This document shows positions 1-6,824 of a DNA stretch of 64,000 nt, piece by piece. The position numbers and the translations under genes were made by a program. A model generated the notes under the pieces. It searched no databases, was not told the DNA's origin, and saw only the letters and a program-made list of their open reading frames with translations. Within the stretch, counting starts at the first letter, position 1; every line of letters begins with the position of its first letter. Source of the DNA: Xanthobacter flavus (GTDB lineage: Bacteria; Pseudomonadota; Alphaproteobacteria; Rhizobiales; Xanthobacteraceae); assembly GCF_017875275.1 (NCBI RefSeq), contig NZ_JAGGML010000001.1, positions 4,857,001 through 4,921,000 of the forward strand, written 5' to 3'.

Positions 1-230
1 CGGCGGTCGCGGCCTTCTTCGATGCGCTCACATTGTTCGGAATGGGCTATTCGTGGGGCGGCTACGAGAGCCTCGCCATCCCGTTCGACTGCAAGGACTA
101 CCGCACCGCGACGCCGTGGCAGGTGGAAGGGCCGGCCGTGCGCATCCACATCGGGCTGGAAGACACGGCCGATCTCAAGGCCGACCTCGACCGCGCCTTC
201 GCCCGCATGCGCGAAGTGGCCGGCGGCTAG
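1..230 (+). CDS. Cystathionine beta-lyase-like PLP enzyme (3' fragment)
   Basis: Only the last 75 or so codons are present; the gene runs off the left edge, with codons in phase from base 3. The tail carries the segment FGMGYSWGGYESLAIP followed by VRIHIGLEDTADL, which is the C-terminal signature of the Cys/Met-metabolism PLP family, here closest to cystathionine beta-lyase (MetC: cystathionine to homocysteine, pyruvate and ammonia). The catalytic lysine and cofactor site lie outside the window. Related gamma-synthases and lyases share much of this region, so the substrate is inferred from the SWGGYESL wording. The stop is TAG at 228-230. Confidence 0.75.
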   Translation, partial: AVAAFFDALTLFGMGYSWGGYESLAIPFDCKDYRTATPWQVEGPAVRIHIGLEDTADLKADLDRAFARMREVAGG

Positions 231-307
231 CCGCCTTCGGAATCGAGGAAACCTGAGGCGCGGGCGAGCGTTGTCCTGACGAGACACAACATCGTCAGGA
301 GGCCGTA

Positions 308-502
308 ATGCAGGACCCGAACGAAGTCCGCGAGGACGTGGAATTCCATCGCACCGATGGCCGCACGAGGGATGGCGCGCCGGTAAAGCCCGCGGTCCAG
401 GCGCGGCAGGGGGTCACCTCGGGCCGCGTGCTGATGATCCTGTCCGTGGGCCTCGCGCTGGTCGTGATCGGCTTTGCCGCGAGCTACATGGGCGCGGTTT
501 AG
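308..502 (+). CDS. Small single-pass membrane protein, unknown function
   Basis: This gene encodes 64 residues with a charged N-terminal half (about residues 1-38, rich in Asp, Glu and Arg) and one hydrophobic helix at about residues 42-62 (VLMILSVGLALVVIGFAASY). An AGGAGG Shine-Dalgarno sits a few bases before the ATG, which supports real translation. I do not recognise a named family; the arrangement suggests a cytoplasmic N-terminus and an inner-membrane anchor. It ends 13 bases before the convergent panC stop codon. Confidence 0.6.
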   Translation: MQDPNEVREDVEFHRTDGRTRDGAPVKPAVQARQGVTSGRVLMILSVGLALVVIGFAASYMGAV

Positions 503-515
503 GCGCGCCCGTAAC

Positions 516-1361
516 TCACACCGGAATGTTGTCGATCAGCCGCGTTTCGCCCAGCCATGCCGCGGCGAGCAAGCGGATCGGCTCCTTGGCGTCCTTCAGC
601 GGCGCCAGGGTCTCCGCGTGGCGGGCCGCGACGTAATCCACCCTGAGGCCGAGCGCTGAGATCATTCCGGAAGCCGTGTCTACGGCCGCCTGAGGATCGG
701 TTCCCCCGCGAATCTGTTCAGCGGCGCGGGTGAGGGCGGCATAGATCACCGGGGCAACCTTGCGCTGCTCCTCGTCCAGATAGGCGTTGCGGGAGGAGAG
801 GGCGAGCCCGTCCGCCTCGCGGATCGTCGGGACGGGCACGACCTCCACCCCGAGATCGAGATCCTTCGACAGCCGGGTCACCACCTTGAGCTGCTGGTAG
901 TCCTTCTCGCCGAACATGGCGTAGTCCGGCGCGCACTGGATGAAAAGCTTGCCTACCACCGTGGCGACGCCGCCGAAGAAATGCGGCCGGAAATCGGTCT
1001 CAAGCCCTTCGGACGGCCCGCCGACGGCGATGCGGGTGGCGAATCCCGCCGGATACATCTCCGTCGCGGTGGGCGCATAGACGAGATCGACGCCGACGTC
1101 CGCCAGCCTGTTGAGGTCCGCCTCAAGCGCGCGGGGGTATTTGTCGAAATCCTCGTGCGGGGCGAACTGGGCCGGGTTGACGAAGATCGACACCACGGTT
1201 CGTCCGGCGAGTTCCCGTGCCTTTTCCGCCAGCGCCATGTGGCCCACGTGCAGAGCGCCCATGGTGGGAACCAGCGCCACCTTGGAGCCCTCGGCGCGGA
1301 AGCCCGCCACCGCCGCCCGCAGGTCGCGCACGCGGCCCACAACCTTCGGCAAAGTCGCCAT
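516..1361 (-). CDS. panC: Pantothenate synthetase
   Basis: PanC joins pantoate and beta-alanine with ATP to make pantothenate, the last step before coenzyme A assembly, in the cytoplasm. The 281-residue product has the usual family length. It shows the HIGH-type nucleotide motif PTMGALHVGH at residues 32-41, the GEKDYQQL segment and READGLALSSRN, all typical of PanC. The reading frame stays open further upstream, but the ATG at 1361 (or the adjacent ATG at 1364) follows a GAGGGG Shine-Dalgarno and gives the normal N-terminus. No panB is beside it. It is convergent with the small membrane-protein gene and divergent from the VWA gene. Confidence 0.95.
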   Translation of the reverse strand: MATLPKVVGRVRDLRAAVAGFRAEGSKVALVPTMGALHVGHMALAEKARELAGRTVVSIFVNPAQFAPHEDFDKYPRALEADLNRLADVGVDLVYAPTATEMYPAGFATRIAVGGPSEGLETDFRPHFFGGVATVVGKLFIQCAPDYAMFGEKDYQQLKVVTRLSKDLDLGVEVVPVPTIREADGLALSSRNAYLDEEQRKVAPVIYAALTRAAEQIRGGTDPQAAVDTASGMISALGLRVDYVAARHAETLAPLKDAKEPIRLLAAAWLGETRLIDNIPV

Positions 1362-1510
1362 CATCCCATCCCCTCGCCACGGCGCACGGCCGCTTGGGGG
1401 GTGCAGATAGGCCCTGCGCCGCCCGGCATCAAGCCATAGTCCGTCGCGGGGCGGGCAGGGGCCTTGGTGGGGCGGCCGTTGGAGCTTATGTGTGAGACGG
1501 AGAGGATCGG

Positions 1511-2245
1511 ATGGCCACGCGCGACGACAGCAAGGGAAAACTGGCGGAAACCCGGGCGGCAGCATCCGTGCCCGTTTCCGGCGCCGGCGAGGTTGAGGCG
1601 TTTCTCGCGGCGGCCCGCAACATGCCCCCGGCCCGACCGGTGGACGGACGGGGCCGGCTGTCCTTCGCCCTCGATGCCACCGGCTCTCGACAGCCCATCT
1701 GGGCGCTTGCCTGCGATATCCAGGCCGACATGTTCGCCTCTGCAGCCGCCCACGGCGGCCTTGATATGCAGATCGTCTATTACCGGGGCCAGGACGAGTG
1801 CCGCGCCTCCCCCTTCGTGCGCGATGCCGCGACGCTGGGCGGCATGATGCGCCGCATCTCCTGCATGGGCGGCCTCACCCAGATCAACCGCGTCCTTGGC
1901 CATCTCGGCAAGGAGGCGGAACGCTCTGGGCTGAGGGCCGCCGTGTTCGTCGGCGACGCGGTGGAGGAGGATCCGGCGGCGCTGAAGGAGGCGGCCGGGC
2001 AGCTCGCACTGCGCGGCGTGAAGCTGTTCATGTTCCAGGAGGGGCACGACGCTCGCGTGGAGGATGTCTTTCGCGGCCTGGCGCAGGTCACCGGTGGTGC
2101 CTGGTGCCGGTTCGATCCCTCCGCCGCCGGCGAGCTGAGGCAGTTGCTTGCGGCCGTGGCGGCCTATGCGGCCGGCGGGCAGCGTGCCCTGACCTCCCGC
2201 CGCGACGATGGCGCCCGGCGCCTGATCGCGGCCATGGGCCGTTGA
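1511..2245 (+). CDS. VWA-domain protein paired with a J-domain protein
   Basis: The protein has 244 residues and resembles a short von Willebrand factor A-type fold. After a flexible N-terminus comes LSFALDATGSRQPIW at about residues 50-65, a D-x-T-x-S variant of the metal-binding MIDAS motif; later hydrophobic strands (LRAAVFVGDAV, VKLFMFQEG) fit the rest of a VWA Rossmann-like core. There is no signal peptide, so it is probably cytoplasmic. GGAGAGGATCGG precedes the ATG. It lies 70 bases upstream of a DnaJ-like gene on the same strand, and the two may act together. The molecular role is not known to me. Confidence 0.7.
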   Translation: MATRDDSKGKLAETRAAASVPVSGAGEVEAFLAAARNMPPARPVDGRGRLSFALDATGSRQPIWALACDIQADMFASAAAHGGLDMQIVYYRGQDECRASPFVRDAATLGGMMRRISCMGGLTQINRVLGHLGKEAERSGLRAAVFVGDAVEEDPAALKEAAGQLALRGVKLFMFQEGHDARVEDVFRGLAQVTGGAWCRFDPSAAGELRQLLAAVAAYAAGGQRALTSRRDDGARRLIAAMGR

Positions 2246-2315
2246 CGGCGGTGGACCTTCACCCCTTAACGCATCCCGCCGGCGCAACAGCGCGGCGATC
2301 GCTCCGGAGTTTTGC

Positions 2316-3035
2316 GTGATTACCCTTGTTGCCGGTGCGTTGCTGCTGCTGATCGGACTCTATGGCCTCTCGGTCTGGACCAAGGCCGACCCCAAGGTGC
2401 TGATCGCGACGATGATGCGGACGCTGGCCTATGCGGCGCTGCTCGGCGCCGCCGGGGCACTGGTGACGGGGCGGATCGGCATCGCGCTTCCGCTCGGCGC
2501 CGCCGGCATTGCGCTTCTGGGACGGCTCGACCCTCAGGGGATCGGCGGCTATCTCGGCGGGCTGTTCAAGCGCCGCAGCGCGCCGAAGACCTCGGGTGTC
2601 CGCACGGCGATGTTCGAGATGGAACTGGACCACGCCACCGGCGACATGGGCGGTACGATCCTCGCCGGTGCCCATGCGGGGCGGCGTCTGGAGGAGATGG
2701 ACATCCCCTCCCTTGTGGCGCTGCGCCCGCAGTGCGATGCGCAGTCGCTCGCTTTACTCGAAGCTTATCTCGACCGCCGGGCGCCCGCCTGGCGTGAGGA
2801 CGCACAGGGATACGCGGGTGCGGGGGATGTGGGCGGCGGCGGTGGCCTGGACGCTGCGATGTCCGAGGAGGAAGCCTATCAGGTCCTTGGCCTTCAGCCG
2901 GGCGCGGGCGCGGAGGCTGTCCGCGCGGCGCACCGATCCCTCATGAAAAAGCTCCACCCCGATCACGGGGGAAGCGACTATCTCGCGTCGAGGATCAACC
3001 GAGCGAAGGACGTGATCTTGCGCAAGCATCGCTGA
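2316..3035 (+). CDS. Membrane-anchored J-domain (DnaJ-like) protein
   Basis: This 239-residue protein begins with two hydrophobic segments (about residues 1-20 and 32-70), continues with a linker and ends in a J domain at about residues 185-239. The J domain holds the HPD tripeptide in KKLHPDHGG, the motif that stimulates Hsp70 (DnaK) ATPase. The design, membrane segments first and J domain last, resembles the TIM14/DjlA-like class and points to recruiting DnaK to the inner membrane. The start is GTG at 2316 with CCGGAG just upstream. The preceding VWA gene is likely co-transcribed. The client is unknown. Confidence 0.85.
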   Translation: MITLVAGALLLLIGLYGLSVWTKADPKVLIATMMRTLAYAALLGAAGALVTGRIGIALPLGAAGIALLGRLDPQGIGGYLGGLFKRRSAPKTSGVRTAMFEMELDHATGDMGGTILAGAHAGRRLEEMDIPSLVALRPQCDAQSLALLEAYLDRRAPAWREDAQGYAGAGDVGGGGGLDAAMSEEEAYQVLGLQPGAGAEAVRAAHRSLMKKLHPDHGGSDYLASRINRAKDVILRKHR

Positions 3036-3050
3036 TTCTCTGGCAGGACT

Positions 3051-5087
3051 TCAGTTCCTGATAGGCATGCAGTCGAAATCGTTACGCTTGAGTAAACGGC
3101 AAGCTTCCTTCGCCGACTTCTCGTCAAAGCCGGCGAACCGGGCGCGGTAGAGTTCGGACGAACCCTTGGACACCTTCTCGGTGTAGGGATCGGCGCCGGT
3201 CAGCGCGGACTTCACGCGGGCACGCGCGGCGTCGAGCTTGCTGCGGGCCTCGCGCTCGCCGTCGAACGCGCCGATCTGGATGCTCCATCCGGCTTTGGCC
3301 GAGGCGGGGGCATGGCTGCGCTGGGAAGGCGCCGGAGCGGCTGTGGGCTGCGGGACCGCCACAGGAGCGAGGGACGCGGTGCGCACCGGCCTTGCGGGCT
3401 GCGGGGCGGCTTGTGCGCGGGCGGCATTGTCCACGACACCTTCGCGCGCGGAGCGCAGGGCGCGGGCGTAGGGATCGTCCGGCTCCATGGCGGCGATGCG
3501 CGCGGCCCGCATCGCCTGCTCGGCGGCGGCATCGGGCGCGCCGAGCCTCGAGGTGTCCTTGCCGGCCGGGGTCGCAGCCGCAGCCTCGGCGCGGGCGGCA
3601 ACCTGCTGGGGCTTCACATGGGCGCGGCCTTCGGCAGCGGCGGTCGCGGCAGCGGCGGCCGGCGACTGGGCGAGGCTCGACGGTCCGAGATAGCCGAGCA
3701 TGCCGGCGGGGGCGGCCGTGAACTGGGTGGTGGTAGCGACCTGCATGGGGGCCGGGGCAGGCGCTGCGGCGACGCTGGCGGCGGTGGGCTTCTGGATCGC
3801 CACCGTCTTCACGGCGACCGGCTTGATGGGCTCGGCGGAGCCGGGCTTGACCTCGGGCCGCGCCTGCGGGAGCGGGACGCTCGGGGCGGCGGCCACCACG
3901 ACGGCGTTGGCGCTGCGCGCGCCGGGCTTTGCCGAGATGGAGGCGGTGCTCGCCGGCTCCGCATTGGCCTCCACCACCACCGGCTTCGGCAGCGGCGCCA
4001 CGGCATGGGGCTGGATTTCGTCGCGGGCGGCCGCGATCGGCATGGGTGCGCTGAAGCTGCCCGGCTTGCCGATGGAGAAGGCGTTGTCGGCCACCTCCGT
4101 GATCTTCGGAGCGACGCGGCCGCCGGCATAGGCGGTGGGCAGGTTCTTGCTGATGAGGCTGCTCATCCGCGCATCACGGGAGCCGCCGCTGGAGCCGCCG
4201 AGGACGACGCCGACGAGATAGCGGCCGTCGCGCTTCACGGACGTCACCAGATTGTAGCCCGAGGCATTGGTGTAGCCGGTCTTGATGCCATCCACGCCCT
4301 CGATCCGGCCCAGCAGCCGGTTGTGGTTCCCGATGGCCTGGCCCTTATAATAGAAGGTCCGAGTGGCGAAGTATTTGTATTGCTTCGGGAAACGGTCCTG
4401 GATCGCGCGGCCGAGGATCGACAGGTCGCGCGCGGTGGTCACCTGGTTCACGTTCGGCAGGCCGGAGGCGTTGCGATAGACCGTGCGGCTCATGCCCAGC
4501 GCGCGGGCCTTCTCGGTCATCGCCTCGGCGAAGGCGGATTCAGAGCCGGCGAGATTTTCAGCGATCACCACCGCCACGTCGTTGGCCGAGCGGGTGACCA
4601 GCGACTTGATGGCGTCCTCCACCTCGATGGTCTGGCCGGGCCTGACGCCCAGCTTGGATGGCTGCTGTGACGCCGCCTTCGCGGATACCTCCAACTTGCT
4701 GTCAAGGCGAAGGTTTCCGGCCTCCAGCTGCTCGAACAGGAGGTAAAGCGTCATAATCTTGGTGACTGAGGCAGGATGTCGCAGGGCGTCCGAATTTTCT
4801 TCGTACAGCACCTTGCCGGTATTCCCGTCCACGATGATCGCAGCCGAGCCGTAGCGCCAGCGTCCGCCATCGGGATCGGCGGCAGCGGTCGTCTTGGTAT
4901 TCGAGGACGGCTTGGCCTTGGATGCGGACTTCGACGTCGACTTGGACGAAGACTTCGCGCTGCGCTCCACCTGTGTCTTCTTGCGCGGCTTCGCGTCGGC
5001 CACGGTGGCGGTCAGTGAGAAGGCCGCGAGCACTGCAAGTGCAAGGGCTTTCGAGCAATGTGGCAGACCGCCGCGAGCGTAACGCAT
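3051..5087 (-). CDS. D-alanyl-D-alanine carboxypeptidase (S11) with C-terminal SPOR domain
   Basis: This is a low-molecular-weight penicillin-binding protein that trims the terminal D-Ala of peptidoglycan stem peptides in the periplasm. The 678-residue protein starts with a signal peptide (about residues 1-32, ending near VADAKP), then a Lys/Ser-rich stretch. The S11 domain shows all three active-site motifs: SVTK (S-x-x-K), SAN in TRSANDVAVV, and KTG in DGIKTGYT. A very long Ala/Pro-rich linker of about 270 residues follows, then an 80-residue SPOR domain from GWSIQIGAF to the end, which in other proteins binds denuded glycan at division sites. The two-domain layout is known in alphaproteobacteria; the linker is unusually long. 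Confidence 0.92.
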   Translation of the reverse strand: MRYARGGLPHCSKALALAVLAAFSLTATVADAKPRKKTQVERSAKSSSKSTSKSASKAKPSSNTKTTAAADPDGGRWRYGSAAIIVDGNTGKVLYEENSDALRHPASVTKIMTLYLLFEQLEAGNLRLDSKLEVSAKAASQQPSKLGVRPGQTIEVEDAIKSLVTRSANDVAVVIAENLAGSESAFAEAMTEKARALGMSRTVYRNASGLPNVNQVTTARDLSILGRAIQDRFPKQYKYFATRTFYYKGQAIGNHNRLLGRIEGVDGIKTGYTNASGYNLVTSVKRDGRYLVGVVLGGSSGGSRDARMSSLISKNLPTAYAGGRVAPKITEVADNAFSIGKPGSFSAPMPIAAARDEIQPHAVAPLPKPVVVEANAEPASTASISAKPGARSANAVVVAAAPSVPLPQARPEVKPGSAEPIKPVAVKTVAIQKPTAASVAAAPAPAPMQVATTTQFTAAPAGMLGYLGPSSLAQSPAAAAATAAAEGRAHVKPQQVAARAEAAAATPAGKDTSRLGAPDAAAEQAMRAARIAAMEPDDPYARALRSAREGVVDNAARAQAAPQPARPVRTASLAPVAVPQPTAAPAPSQRSHAPASAKAGWSIQIGAFDGEREARSKLDAARARVKSALTGADPYTEKVSKGSSELYRARFAGFDEKSAKEACRLLKRNDFDCMPIRN

Positions 5088-5260
5088 GTACTTTTGTCCC
5101 GTGTCGCTGGTCGCAGAAGCCGCCCCTCTTCCGAAACACCGATGTGACAGGGAAGCCTTGTGGCAGGCTTGTGCGTCGCACCGGAGGTCCAGGGAAGCGA
5201 CCAGTGCCTGACCCTAAAAACGCGGAGTTACCAAGGCGTAAACCGGGCGCCCTTGCCATA

Positions 5261-5306
5261 TTGTGCGCTGCACAAAATCACTTGACTTTCGTTGTGCAGT
5301 GCATAA
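5261..5306. promoter_or_regulatory. Two 15-bp palindromes, probable PhaR-type operator of the phasin gene
   Basis: A perfect palindrome TTGTGC-GCT-GCACAA lies at 5261-5275 and a one-mismatch copy TTGTGC-AGT-GCATAA at 5292-5306. Their centres are 31 bp apart, close to three helical turns. The second copy sits inside the phasin promoter and overlaps its -10 box. TGC-N3-GCA sites are the kind of sequence recognised by PhaR repressors of polyhydroxybutyrate genes (known from Paracoccus and Rhodobacter). Binding by PhaR here is inference. Confidence 0.6.
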
Positions 5307-5309
5307 TAT
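5282..5309 (+). promoter_or_regulatory. Sigma-70-type promoter of the phasin gene
   Basis: TTGACT at 5282-5287 and TAATAT at 5304-5309 are separated by 16 bp, a good housekeeping promoter 72 bases upstream of the phasin start codon. A repressor-like palindrome lies across the spacer and -10 box. Confidence 0.55.
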
Positions 5310-5381
5310 CCACAACTGAGCGGAGGCATAATCCACTCGACGCAATGCCAGCGCGTTTGCTGGCGCGAAAGGGGACACCCA

Positions 5382-5714
5382 ATGGTTCAGAGCGCTGAAG
5401 AGCTCCAGAAGATGAGCAAGGACAACATCGAAGCCGCCGTGAAGAGCTTCGGCACGCTTTCCAAGAGCGCCCAGGCGATCGCGGTGGAAATCGCCGATTA
5501 CACCAAGGCTTCTTTCGAGCAGGGCAGCGCTGCCCTCGAGAAGCTGCTCGGCGCCAAGACCCTTGAGCAGGCCATCGAGATCCAGCAGTCCTACCTCAAG
5601 ACTGCCTACGAGGGCGCCGTCGCCCAGGCGACCAAGCTCGGCGAGCTCTACACGGAGCTGGCGAAGGAGGGCTACAAGCCCTTCGAGACCTCTTTCGGCA
5701 AGTTCGGCCGCTGA
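5382..5714 (+). CDS. Phasin (polyhydroxyalkanoate granule-coating protein)
   Basis: Phasins coat polyhydroxybutyrate granules and control their number and size. The 110-residue product is an almost wholly amphipathic helical protein of the alphaproteobacterial phasin_2 type: EELQKMSKDNIEAAVKSF at the start, then the family-typical KASFEQGSAALEKLLGAK and a C-terminal KEGYKPFETSFGKF. It has no signal peptide or membrane helix. An AGGGG Shine-Dalgarno precedes the ATG. It is a single-gene unit with its own promoter and a paired palindromic operator, consistent with control by polymer accumulation. Confidence 0.93.
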   Translation: MVQSAEELQKMSKDNIEAAVKSFGTLSKSAQAIAVEIADYTKASFEQGSAALEKLLGAKTLEQAIEIQQSYLKTAYEGAVAQATKLGELYTELAKEGYKPFETSFGKFGR

Positions 5715-6177
5715 GGCTGGACGCCAAGGCCTTTGGCCTGAGGTTTGGCCCACAGGCGCGCCAGGCGCGCCGGGGCCTTGATGATGCCGCGAGGCCAGCC
5801 CCTAGGGGGCGGCCTCACGGTTCCGCGCCGGGGGCTCGTTTCGCGTCGCGCCCCGGCGCCCTCCTTTTGATGGTGCGGCCGCAAGGCCATCCCCGCCCGG
5901 CCCGTGCCGGGCATTTTGCGTTCAGGGGCATCGAAGGCGGCACGATCCACACACCTGTTGCGTTCAGGCGTCCGCCAAAGCGCCGCAGGCCGGAATTGTT
6001 CCGCTGACCTTGCGCCACGCGCCGTTCCTCCCGACATAAAGGCGGCAGTTACCTGACCGGTGACGCGTGCGCAGCGGTACTGGCGCAGCGGCACCTATTT
6101 TTCTATTATTGCCAGCCGTGAGGGGCTGCGCCGAGGCTCCGGGCTGCCGCCGGAGATCGCGGTAGGGCGCGAGGAAC
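5715..6177. other. Intergenic region between phasin and clpS
   Basis: This 463-base stretch shows no convincing gene. It contains a GC-rich hairpin that may end the phasin transcript (listed separately) and an AT-richer patch near 6098-6112 (TATTTTTCTATTATT) that could belong to a clpS promoter, although I cannot fix -35 and -10 boxes. Confidence 0.4.
5825..5859 (+). terminator. Candidate phasin terminator hairpin
   Basis: GCGCCGGGG (5825-5833) pairs exactly with CCCCGGCGC (5851-5859) around a 17-base loop, and a CCTCCTTTT stretch follows. The loop is long and the U-tract short, so the call is tentative. Confidence 0.35.
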
Positions 6178-6579
6178 ATGAAGCACTTTATTCAGTCGTC
6201 TCAGCCGGCGCATTCCGCCTCAACGGCGCCCGACCTCGTGCCGACCCGCGCCATGGCGGGCGAGCCGCCGCGCAAGGGCGACGGGCCGGGCACATCCGTC
6301 ATTACCCGCACCAAGCCGCAGACCAAGCGGCCGAGCCTTTATCGCGTGCTGCTGCTGAATGACGACTACACGCCGATGGAGTTCGTGGTCCATGTGCTCG
6401 AACGGTTCTTCAGCAAGAACCGCGACGAGGCGAACCGCATCATGCTCCATGTCCATCACCATGGCGTGGGTGAATGCGGCGTTTTCACCTACGAGGTCGC
6501 CGAGACCAAGGTGACGCAGGTGATGGATTTCGCCCGCAAGCATCAGCATCCGCTTCAGTGCGTGATGGAAAAGAAGTGA
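6178..6579 (+). CDS. clpS: ATP-dependent Clp protease adaptor ClpS
   Basis: ClpS hands N-degron substrates to ClpA-ClpP. The 133-residue protein has a disordered N-terminus of about 55 residues followed by the ClpS core: [20 protein letters not shown] with the substrate-pocket NDD and TPMEFV, then the [21 protein letters not shown] segment of the family (written here as its two halves [13 protein letters not shown] and VFTYEVAE) and a C-terminal HPLQCVMEK. The ATG at 6178 follows GAGGAA; an in-frame ATG at 6253 would give a shorter, also plausible form. The partner clpA is the next gene, 245 bases downstream. Confidence 0.95.
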   Translation: MKHFIQSSQPAHSASTAPDLVPTRAMAGEPPRKGDGPGTSVITRTKPQTKRPSLYRVLLLNDDYTPMEFVVHVLERFFSKNRDEANRIMLHVHHHGVGECGVFTYEVAETKVTQVMDFARKHQHPLQCVMEKK

Positions 6580-6631
6580 GCCGCATCCGGCGGCGTTCAA
6601 ATTTCCCGCAGAAAAAATAATGGTCTCGGCG

Positions 6632-6649
6632 CCCGAGCCAAAGCTCGGG
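6632..6649. terminator. Hairpin downstream of clpS
   Basis: CCCGAGC (6632-6638) and GCTCGGG (6643-6649) form a seven-base-pair stem with a CAAA loop, 53 bases after the clpS stop. No U-tract follows, so it may be an attenuator or RNA-stabilising hairpin rather than a true terminator before clpA. Confidence 0.3.
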
Positions 6650-6824
6650 TGGGTGGGCCGTTCGCGCGCCGTCAAGTGAAATCGGCGCCGGGCGAAAGCG
6701 CATTCCTGTCCGCGGGGGACTTGCGCACTGCGGCATCCAGTACGAAGTTTGTGTGAATGGTGCACGTGCTCCGGATCTGGGGGAAGATTCCGAAAGTCCG
6801 GAGCGACGCGCGAAAGAGGTGTCG

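Noticed and set aside
3312-4670. Long Gly/Arg-rich plus-strand frame opposite the D,D-carboxypeptidase gene
   Set aside because: It mirrors the S11-SPOR gene, which has all catalytic motifs; the antisense product shows no family features.
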